DNA from: Flavobacteriaceae bacterium
Lineage (GTDB): Bacteria > Bacteroidota > Bacteroidia > Flavobacteriales > Flavobacteriaceae
Length of the DNA: 5,800 bases
Direction: 5' to 3'
Assembly (NCBI GenBank): GCA_949507465.1
Contig: CATEMS010000196.1
Coordinates: forward strand, 1-5,800
Both the position numbers and the translations under genes were made by a program. The notes under the pieces were generated by a model. It was not told the DNA's origin, did no database searches, and was given only the letters and a program-made list of their open reading frames with translations. Each line of letters begins with the position of its first letter. Position 1 is the first letter of the stretch. This document shows positions 1 to 5,800 of the stretch, in pieces.

Positions 1-1168
1 GCTGTACCGTATATCCTGCCAACTCAAAAACAGCAGTTAATGTGGTAGCCATATCTTCTTTGGAAGAGTCTACAGAAGATCTAGTAAGACACTCAATGGT
101 AAGGGTAGCATCAGCAACACAAATTTTTGCTATGTTATTTGAGGTCTCTACCAACCCCTCTATGGCTGGGCTCATCCTATATACACCATTATGGCTAGCA
201 TACATTGTTTTAATAAACATGAGTTGATCATTGAGGTCCATAACCATCTTTGGAGCGTCTATTTTGTGAGTTTCTATGGTTAAATCTGGCTCAAGTAATC
301 TGTACTCCTCCACTAATTCAAATTGGGTTTTCTCCATCTGTAGAACAAACTCAGAAATGTTTTCTGTCTTCACCACCAAAGTGGTAGTACTTTCCCTAGG
401 AATTGCATTTCTTAATGAGCCTCCCTCAATAGATGAGATATGAATAAGCTCTCTATTAGCAGCCAACAAACGATTCATCAATTTATTTGCATTGCCCAAA
501 CCTTTATGAATATCCATACCGCTGTGCCCTCCTTGTAACCCCTTTACAGTAAGCCGATATCCCTGTCCATTTGGCGCAGCAATTTGACGGTAACTACCTC
601 TTGCTGTGATGTCTAGACCACCAGCACATCCTACCCCTATCTCATCATCTTCTTCTGTATCAAGGTTGAGTAAAATCTCACCTTCAAGCAAACCGCCTTT
701 TAGGCCAATAGCGCCTGTCATACCAGTTTCTTCATCTATGGTGAATAGTGCCTCAATAGCTGGGTGAGCAATTGTATCACTCTCTAAAATAGCCATAATT
801 GTGGCTACTCCTAGCCCATTATCTGCCCCTAAAGTTGTTCCTTTGGCTCGAACCCAATCTCCATCAACATACATCTGAATGCCTTGGCTCTCAAAATCAA
901 AAACGGTATCCGCATTTTTTTGATGTACCATATCTAAATGAGACTGCATCACAATAGCTTTCCTGTTTTCCATGCCAGGGGTTGCTGGTTTTTTTATAAT
1001 AACATTACCTACTTCATCTTCAAAGGTTTGAAGCTGTAAAGAAGCGCCAAAATCTTTTATGAACTTAATTACTTGCTGCTCTTTTTTTGAAGGACGGGGT
1101 ACTGCATTTAAATCAGCAAATTTATTCCAAAGGGGTTTTGGAGATAAGTTTCTTATAGCTTCACTCAT
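1..1168 (-). CDS. pepD: Aminoacyl-histidine dipeptidase (PepD, peptidase family M20C), 3' end beyond the window
   Basis: This is a cytosolic zinc aminopeptidase-type dipeptidase that splits dipeptides such as Xaa-His, releasing free amino acids. The frame is open from the ATG at 1166-1168 (minus strand) to the left edge, giving 389 residues; family members have about 485, so roughly the last 95 are missing. There is no signal peptide. The N-terminus (MSEAIRNLSPKPLWNKF) matches the family pattern. Visible active-site residues are H77 and catalytic D79 (QSHLDMV), bridging D116 (GADNG), general base E146 and metal ligand E147 (DEE), and D170 (LDTEED). The GGHSG motif around H215 begins the lid/dimerisation domain. 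The last zinc-binding His is expected in the missing part. An in-frame ATG at 1205-1207 would add 13 residues, but it overlaps the likely promoter and does not extend the family similarity. No frameshift is seen. The gene is divergent from the DUF3810 gene. The family call is firm; exact substrate range is not. Confidence 0.93.
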   Translation of the reverse strand, partial: MSEAIRNLSPKPLWNKFADLNAVPRPSKKEQQVIKFIKDFGASLQLQTFEDEVGNVIIKKPATPGMENRKAIVMQSHLDMVHQKNADTVFDFESQGIQMYVDGDWVRAKGTTLGADNGLGVATIMAILESDTIAHPAIEALFTIDEETGMTGAIGLKGGLLEGEILLNLDTEEDDEIGVGCAGGLDITARGSYRQIAAPNGQGYRLTVKGLQGGHSGMDIHKGLGNANKLMNRLLAANRELIHISSIEGGSLRNAIPRESTTTLVVKTENISEFVLQMEKTQFELVEEYRLLEPDLTIETHKIDAPKMVMDLNDQLMFIKTMYASHNGVYRMSPAIEGLVETSNNIAKICVADATLTIECLTRSSVDSSKEDMATTLTAVFELAGYTVQ

Positions 1169-1350
1169 GGTATTTAGATTAAAAATTTTGCTACAAAGGT
1201 ACTCCATTTGAAATTTCTATACCCTTGATTTAAGTCACAATTTTTAGAGTAGACACTATGATTTACAAGATTAAAATAAATGAATCATGCAAATAATAAA
1301 TACCTGTAACTAATGATTTTAATTTAAGATGGTTTTAGTATTTTGCTGTC
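1169..1350. other. Divergent intergenic region between pepD and the DUF3810 gene
   Basis: This AT-rich spacer lies between two divergently transcribed genes and must hold the pepD promoter and, most likely, a promoter for the plus-strand gene. Apart from the TACCTTTG element for pepD, I find no convincing TTG/TAnnTTTG pair facing the DUF3810 gene. The closest string, TATTTTG at 1339-1345, is one base short of the consensus and too near the start codon. No strong inverted repeat, RNA gene or short coding frame is apparent. Confidence 0.6.
1194..1201 (-). promoter_or_regulatory. Putative Bacteroidota -7 element (TACCTTTG) for pepD
   Basis: Read on the minus strand, these bases are TACCTTTG, a perfect match to the TAnnTTTG -7 element used by the primary sigma factor of Flavobacterium and relatives. 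It lies 25 bases before the pepD start codon, predicting a short A/T-rich leader of about 20 bases with no Shine-Dalgarno sequence, as is usual in this phylum. No TTG -33 element sits at the usual 17-23 base spacing; the nearest TTG (1238-1240) is 36 bases upstream. The call therefore rests on the -7 match and its position alone. Confidence 0.45.
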
Positions 1351-2421
1351 ATGTTTAGAAAGAAATCCACACTTATCATTGCCCTACTACTGCCAGTGCA
1401 AATTCTATTGATACAGTTTTTAAAACAGTATCCCTCATTTATAGAAAAATGGTATAGTTTGGGATTGTATCCCTGGATAGGGAGCGTCTCGAGGGGCCTG
1501 TGGGGATGGATTCCATTTTCTGTGGGAGATATTTTCTATACTTTGATAATTGTTCTGGCACTCCGTTGGATCTACAAAAACGCTAAAGGTTTTAGGTACG
1601 AACCAGTAAAATTAGTTTTTGAGATTACCGCCTATGTATCTGTGGTCTATTTTATGTTTCATCTTTTGTGGGGTTTAAACTATTACCGAGAACCCTTACA
1701 CCTGTCATTGAATCTTGGTGATGACTACACCACAGAGCAACTCATAGATATTACCAACAGGGTTGTTGAAAAATCAAATGAACTACACAACACACTAGGC
1801 TATGCAGATAGCGTGAAGATAGATTTACCTTATACGCAAAAGCAAATGTTTGAGCTGACACAAAATAGCTATGCAAATCTTCAAAAAACTTTTACCAATT
1901 TATCTCTACAACCAACAAGCGTCAAAAAAAGCATTTGGAGTTTAGGACTTACCTATATGGGATACAGTGGGTATTTAAACCCATTTTCTGGGGAGGCACA
2001 AGTTAATGGGCTTATAAAGTCATACAAGTTTCCAGTTGTAGCTTGCCATGAGCAAGCACATCAGTTAGGATATGCAAAAGAAAATGAAGCAAATTTTATT
2101 GCTACTCTTGCCGCCATTCACAATGATGACAACTACATCAAATACACTGGGTATATTTTTGCACTAAGGTATTGTGTAAATGAATTATCCTACAGGGATA
2201 AAGATGTATACCAACAAACACTTCAAACCATACATCCTGGAATTTTAAAAAGCTACAAAGAAATGCGTGACTTTTGGGATCGCTATAACAACCCAATGGA
2301 AGAGCTCTCTAAGGCTTGGTATAATCTATTTTTAAAAGCAAACAACCAACCCAAAGGAATTAAAACCTACAGTTATATGGTGGCCCTTATGGTAAATTAT
2401 TTTGACAATAGATCACTTTAA
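1351..2421 (+). CDS. DUF3810 family membrane protein, putative zinc metallopeptidase
   Basis: The protein has 356 residues. Three hydrophobic segments (about 6-24, 60-76 and 89-108) and the basic residues near 3-5 and 72-88 predict a cytoplasmic N-terminus and an extracytoplasmic domain from about residue 110 on. This follows the WGLNYYREP motif that ends the third helix. The domain contains GYSGYLNPFSGEAQVNG (204-220) and then HEQAH (233-237), followed by QLGYAKENEANF. The latter is a typical DUF3810 block, and the HExxH core suggests a zinc peptidase with H233 and H237 as ligands and E234 as general base. The third ligand could be E244 or E246. To my knowledge no activity has been established for the family, so protease function is inferred. 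The start is fixed: an in-frame TAG sits at 1336-1338 and no other start codon lies between. No Shine-Dalgarno sequence precedes it. It is divergent from pepD and 118 bases upstream of the amidohydrolase pair, so co-transcription is possible but unproven. Confidence 0.85.
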   Translation: MFRKKSTLIIALLLPVQILLIQFLKQYPSFIEKWYSLGLYPWIGSVSRGLWGWIPFSVGDIFYTLIIVLALRWIYKNAKGFRYEPVKLVFEITAYVSVVYFMFHLLWGLNYYREPLHLSLNLGDDYTTEQLIDITNRVVEKSNELHNTLGYADSVKIDLPYTQKQMFELTQNSYANLQKTFTNLSLQPTSVKKSIWSLGLTYMGYSGYLNPFSGEAQVNGLIKSYKFPVVACHEQAHQLGYAKENEANFIATLAAIHNDDNYIKYTGYIFALRYCVNELSYRDKDVYQQTLQTIHPGILKSYKEMRDFWDRYNNPMEELSKAWYNLFLKANNQPKGIKTYSYMVALMVNYFDNRSL

Positions 2422-2437
2422 GGGTAGCCTTGCTGTA

Positions 2438-2466
2438 TTGTTTAAATTTCAATTATGATATTTTTA
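2438..2466 (+). promoter_or_regulatory. Weak candidate promoter for the amidohydrolase pair
   Basis: A TTG at 2438-2440 is followed after 18 bases by TATTTTTA at 2459-2466. This fits the Bacteroidota TTG / TAnnTTTG layout except for the last base (A instead of G). Transcription would start near 2472, leaving a leader of roughly 70 A/T-rich bases. The spacer 2422-2539 shows no clear rho-independent terminator, so read-through from the DUF3810 gene is an alternative. Such near matches are common by chance in AT-rich DNA. Confidence 0.22.
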
Positions 2467-2539
2467 ACTAAGGCCACACACCAATTTGATGTCTTAATGT
2501 TATCTTTAATAAAAAAATTAAACACAAATCTCTAATCCT

Positions 2540-5509
2540 ATGAAAAAAATCATACTTCTATTGCTTGTACTTTGTATCTCGCATATTGGTATTTCACAAG
2601 AATACTTTCCTAAGAATGATGGTGTAAAAGAAAATAGCTCACACTATACTGCTTTTACCAATGCCACATTATTTGTTTCTCCAACAAATAAAATAGACAA
2701 TGCAACGCTACTTATCAAAGATGGAAAGGTAGTAAGCTCTGGTAAAAACCTTAGCATTCCCAGCAACACAGTTGTAGTGGATTTGGAGGGAAAGTTTGTG
2801 TATCCATCATTTATAGATCCTTACACAAATTTTGGTGTTGACAAACCAGAGCGTGCCTCAGGGGGTAGACGATCACCACAATACAAAGCATCAAGAGAAG
2901 GATTCTACTGGAATGACCATATCATGCCAGAGAAAAACGCCATAGACCATTTTGCCTATGACACAAAAAAAGCCAAGGCAATGCGTAATGAGGGTTTCGG
3001 GATGGTACACACCCACAGTATGGATGGTATTGCACGAGGTACAGGTGTTCTTGTAGCGCTAAATGATCAAGCAAACGAGTCAATGCGTATTGTAGATGAT
3101 GCCCAAGGACAGCACTATTCATTCTCTAAAAGTGTGACCAGCAAACAATCATATCCAGGTTCGTTAATGGGAGCTATGGCGCTACTGCGTCAAGTATATC
3201 ATGATGCCCAGTGGTATGAAAAAGGAAACATACCAACCAAGGATAGATCATTAGAAGCTCTATTAAAGAACAAAAATAAAATCTCCATCTTTGAGGCAGG
3301 AAACAAAAGCAACAACCTAAGGGCCGCTAAAATTGGAAATCAGTTTGGAGTCAATTACCTGATTGTGGGCGGTGGTGATGAATATGAGATGATACAACAA
3401 ACCAAAGCAACTAATGCTAGTTTTATCATCCCTTTAAATTTCCCAGATGCCTATGATGTAAGCAATCCTTACATGGCTAGTTACTTATCTTTAGAAGACA
3501 TGCGCGCCTGGAATCAAGCGCCAACAAACCCAAAGGCATTACAAGACAATGGGGTGCCTTTTGCCCTTACCACCTTTAAATCTAAAAAACCAAAAAACTT
3601 TACCAAAGATCTTCTAACTGCAATAAAATATGGTCTAGATAAAACAAAGGCGCTGGAGGCATTAACCACCGCTCCCGCAAATATGCTAAGAATAAGTGAT
3701 AAGGTAGGATCTTTAGAAAAGGGTAGATATGCCAACTTTTTAATCACATCAGGACCTTTGTTCGAAAAAGGCACCATACTTTACCAAAACTGGGTACAAG
3801 GAACAAAAAGTGTTATCAATCCTATGGACCAAACAGACATCAGAGGCTCATATGATCTTGCTCTTGATGGAGTTAGTTACAGATTAGAGATCGCCGGAGA
3901 GGCTTCCAAACCAAAAGCAACCATAACCCAAGGGGAAACCTCCTTTGCTGCAAAACTTACCTACAAAGAGAATTGGATGACCCTATCTTTTACCGATAAG
4001 AAATCTAATGATATATACCGCACTACGGCTATTATCGAGAAAAATAAAATGAGTATCTCAGGTAAAGCAATTCTACCCAGTGGTAAAGAGACCACCTTTA
4101 CTGCAAACAGAAACATGGGAGTTGCCAAACCAGTTACAGACACAAACAAAGAAATTTCTAGTAGCAGTAGCCTGCGAGATATTATGCCTATAACGTATCC
4201 AAATGTAGGGCTCGGAAATAAGATCCAACCAAAGCAACAAACCTTACTGTTTAAAAATGCTACTGTTTGGACAAGTGAAGCAGAGGGTATTTTAAAAAAT
4301 ACAGATGTACTTGTTAAAAATGGTAAAATTTCTAAAATAGGTAAAAACTTGAATGCTAAAAGTGCTGTAGAGATTGACGCTACAGGAAAACATCTTACTG
4401 CAGGGATTATTGATGAGCATAGTCATATTGCTGCGCTCTCCATCAATGAAGGAGGACAAAACTCCTCAGCCGAGGTCACCATAGAGGATGTTGTTGACCC
4501 TGAGGATGTAAACATTTATCGCAACCTAGCAGGTGGTGTTACCTCCATTCAAATTCTGCATGGATCTGCAAATCCCATTGGTGGACGTTCTGCTATTTTA
4601 AAACTAAAGTGGGGAGAAGATGCAGATGGACTCCTGTATGACAATAGTCCAAAATTTATCAAGTTTGCACTTGGAGAAAATGTAAAACAATCTAACTGGG
4701 AGAGCTACAGTCGTTTTCCTCAAACTCGTATGGGTGTTGAACAATTGTATGTAAATTATTTTAACCGCGCCAAAGCCTATGATGAATTGAAAAAAAGTGG
4801 CAAACCTTACAGAAAAGATGATGAGCTGCAAACCTTGGCTGAAATTTTAAATGGGGAGCGTTTTATAAGCTGCCACAGTTATGTGCAAAGCGAAATCAAC
4901 ATGCTCATGAAAGTAGCTGAAAAATTTAATTTCCGCATCAATACATTTACCCACATACTAGAAGGCTATAAAGTAGCCGATAAGATGGCTGAGCATGGAG
5001 TTGGTGGCTCTACCTTTAGTGATTGGTGGGCCTACAAGTATGAAGTAAATGATGCCATACCCTACAATGCCGCTATTATGGCATCTCAAGGGGTGACTGT
5101 TGCCATTAATAGTGATGACGGAGAAATGTCTAGACGCTTAAATCAAGAAGCTGCAAAGACCTTTAAATACGGAGGTATGAGTGAGCAAGAAGCCTGGAAG
5201 ACGGTAACTATAAACCCTGCAAAGTTATTGCATTTAGACCATAGAGTGGGAAGTATTAAAATAGGAAAAGATGCCGATTTAGTGCTGTGGAATGGCCATC
5301 CGATGTCTGTATACTCTAAGGCAGAAAAGACCATTATTGAAGGAAAAACATATTTCGATTTGGCCCTTGATAAGCAAAAAAGAATCGACATTCAAAAAGA
5401 GCGAAATACCCTGATGACCATGATGCTTACCGAAAAAGAAAATGGAGGTAGCACAAAACCACCGGTCAAAAAACCAAACAAGAACTTTCACTGTGATACA
5501 GAATTTTAA
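2540..5509 (+). CDS. Secreted two-module amidohydrolase: degenerate N-terminal module fused to an intact C-terminal module
   Basis: The 989-residue protein starts with a Sec signal peptide (MKKIILLLLVLCISHIGISQ; likely cleavage after S19), so it acts in the periplasm or outside. Residues 36-428 form an amidohydrolase-like module whose metal-binding positions are all replaced. Residues 433-525 are beta-rich. A Ser-rich linker follows, then a second module at 566-945. That module carries the expected ligands: H627 and H629 (IIDEHSH), H779 (ISCHS), H805 (FTHILEG) and D859 (INSDD). E713 in the ALGEN loop could be a bridging ligand. It ends in GKDADLVLWNG, typical of the closing beta strands of this superfamily, then a Lys/Pro-rich tail ending HCDTEF. 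The nearest named relatives are imidazolonepropionase- and prolidase-like amidohydrolases; the substrate is unknown, and hydrolysis of a cyclic amide or a dipeptide is only a guess. A lone amidohydrolase is usually about 400-450 residues, so the length reflects tandem duplication. The leader is A/T-rich without a Shine-Dalgarno sequence. The next gene starts 21 bases after the stop. Confidence 0.9.
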   Translation: MKKIILLLLVLCISHIGISQEYFPKNDGVKENSSHYTAFTNATLFVSPTNKIDNATLLIKDGKVVSSGKNLSIPSNTVVVDLEGKFVYPSFIDPYTNFGVDKPERASGGRRSPQYKASREGFYWNDHIMPEKNAIDHFAYDTKKAKAMRNEGFGMVHTHSMDGIARGTGVLVALNDQANESMRIVDDAQGQHYSFSKSVTSKQSYPGSLMGAMALLRQVYHDAQWYEKGNIPTKDRSLEALLKNKNKISIFEAGNKSNNLRAAKIGNQFGVNYLIVGGGDEYEMIQQTKATNASFIIPLNFPDAYDVSNPYMASYLSLEDMRAWNQAPTNPKALQDNGVPFALTTFKSKKPKNFTKDLLTAIKYGLDKTKALEALTTAPANMLRISDKVGSLEKGRYANFLITSGPLFEKGTILYQNWVQGTKSVINPMDQTDIRGSYDLALDGVSYRLEIAGEASKPKATITQGETSFAAKLTYKENWMTLSFTDKKSNDIYRTTAIIEKNKMSISGKAILPSGKETTFTANRNMGVAKPVTDTNKEISSSSSLRDIMPITYPNVGLGNKIQPKQQTLLFKNATVWTSEAEGILKNTDVLVKNGKISKIGKNLNAKSAVEIDATGKHLTAGIIDEHSHIAALSINEGGQNSSAEVTIEDVVDPEDVNIYRNLAGGVTSIQILHGSANPIGGRSAILKLKWGEDADGLLYDNSPKFIKFALGENVKQSNWESYSRFPQTRMGVEQLYVNYFNRAKAYDELKKSGKPYRKDDELQTLAEILNGERFISCHSYVQSEINMLMKVAEKFNFRINTFTHILEGYKVADKMAEHGVGGSTFSDWWAYKYEVNDAIPYNAAIMASQGVTVAINSDDGEMSRRLNQEAAKTFKYGGMSEQEAWKTVTINPAKLLHLDHRVGSIKIGKDADLVLWNGHPMSVYSKAEKTIIEGKTYFDLALDKQKRIDIQKERNTLMTMMLTEKENGGSTKPPVKKPNKNFHCDTEF

Positions 5510-5530
5510 TAACCATAGCACGTACCTATT

Positions 5531-5800
5531 ATGAACACTTTAAGACACTTATTAATTGTAATAACGGCTATAACTGGAGTATCTGTAGCCGCACAACAGA
5601 CCCCTGCCCCCTCTCAAATGGGAGCAATAACCATTACTGGAGCCACAGCGCATCTTGGAAATGGGAACACCCTAGAGAACGCAACCATCATTTTTGAAAA
5701 TGGAATGATAACAGCCGTTGGAAATTCAAGCATAACACCAAAAGGGCAGTCTATTGACGCCACAGGAAAACATGTATATCCTGGCTTTATAGCACCTGCA
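5531..5800 (+). CDS. Secreted amidohydrolase-like protein, N-terminal part only (runs off the right edge)
   Basis: Ninety codons are visible from the ATG at 5531. Residues 1-21 form a Sec signal peptide with likely signal peptidase I cleavage after VAA (19-21). Residues 33-87 match the N-terminal beta domain of amidohydrolases: ITGATAHLGNGNTLENATIIFENGMITAVG, then IDATGKHVYPGFI. It is a paralogue of both modules of the preceding protein; the IDATGKH segment is identical to residues 612-618 there. The canonical metal motif after PGFID (HxH) is not present at the position seen: the sequence reads GFIAPA at the window end, so the Asp and the first His are replaced by Ala. It may therefore be a second degenerate module or a divergent enzyme; the other active-site positions lie outside the window. 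It sits 21 bases after the preceding stop codon on the same strand, so the two genes very likely form an operon. No Shine-Dalgarno sequence is seen. Confidence 0.85.
   Translation, partial: MNTLRHLLIVITAITGVSVAAQQTPAPSQMGAITITGATAHLGNGNTLENATIIFENGMITAVGNSSITPKGQSIDATGKHVYPGFIAPA

Noticed and set aside
42..227. Open frame on the plus strand opposite pepD
   Set aside because: It lies entirely within the pepD coding region on the opposite strand, has no family-like features and is overridden by the strong PepD match.
2437..2453. Short inverted repeat ATTG...CAAT after the DUF3810 gene as a terminator
   Set aside because: The stem is only four A/T-rich pairs, with no stable hairpin and no proper T-tract directly after it.
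2501..2508. TATCTTTA as a -7 element for the amidohydrolase gene
   Set aside because: It misses the final G of the consensus and the only upstream TTTG (2485-2488) is just 12 bases away, too close for a -33 element.
2540..2599. Possible lipoprotein signal with Cys at residue 12
   Set aside because: The residues before it (LVLC) do not form a lipobox and the hydrophobic core continues past the Cys; GIS/Q at 17-20 fits an ordinary signal peptidase I site better.
3008..3016. HTH (residues 157-159) in the N-terminal module, resembling an amidohydrolase HxH metal motif
   Set aside because: It falls about 60 residues after the true motif position (FIDPYTN) and aligns with the SIQILHGSAN region of module 2, not with its HSH, so it is not the equivalent metal site.
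2922..5521. Several minus-strand open frames of 62-87 codons (for example 2922-3122, 3514-3777, 5143-5391, 5279-5521)
   Set aside because: All are antisense to, or almost wholly inside, the well-supported amidohydrolase gene; their products look like low-complexity shadows with no recognisable domain.
4373..5773. A 21-base near-identical match (one mismatch) between 4373-4393 and 5753-5773
   Set aside because: Both copies encode the same conserved IDATGKH motif in paralogous modules; the similarity stops outside it, so it is explained by homology rather than a mobile or regulatory repeat.

Overview
The window looks like a chromosomal segment of a member of the Bacteroidota, most likely the Flavobacteriaceae. 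The evidence is AT-rich DNA, starts preceded by A/T-rich leaders without a Shine-Dalgarno sequence, a perfect TAnnTTTG-type -7 element (TACCTTTG) upstream of the first gene, a DUF3810-type membrane protein, and long secreted amidohydrolases of a type I associate with this phylum. This assignment is inferred from sequence character and protein families, not from a database match.

Layout: positions 1-1168 (minus strand) hold most of a cytosolic M20C aminoacyl-histidine dipeptidase (pepD); its 3' end lies beyond the left edge. A 182-base intergenic region (1169-1350) separates it from a divergent plus-strand group. That group starts with a DUF3810 protein (1351-2421) that has three predicted membrane helices and an extracytoplasmic HExxH domain. 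After a 118-base gap comes a 989-residue secreted protein made of two tandem amidohydrolase modules (2540-5509). Only 21 bases later a second secreted amidohydrolase-like gene starts (5531) and runs off the right edge. The last two genes almost certainly share a transcript.

Functionally, the window is a run of known or suspected metal-dependent hydrolases: a cytosolic dipeptidase, a putative membrane zinc protease and cell-envelope amidohydrolases. A shared role in peptide or amide turnover is plausible but is only an inference; the substrate of the amidohydrolases cannot be read from the sequence.

The most interesting signal is inside the 989-residue protein. Its C-terminal module keeps a full set of amidohydrolase metal ligands. 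Its N-terminal module keeps the fold's sequence landmarks but has replaced all five corresponding ligand positions, so it looks like a pseudoenzyme fused to an active enzyme. The next gene also lacks the first metal ligand at the one active-site position visible. I saw no RNA genes, mobile elements, CRISPR arrays or convincing terminators.
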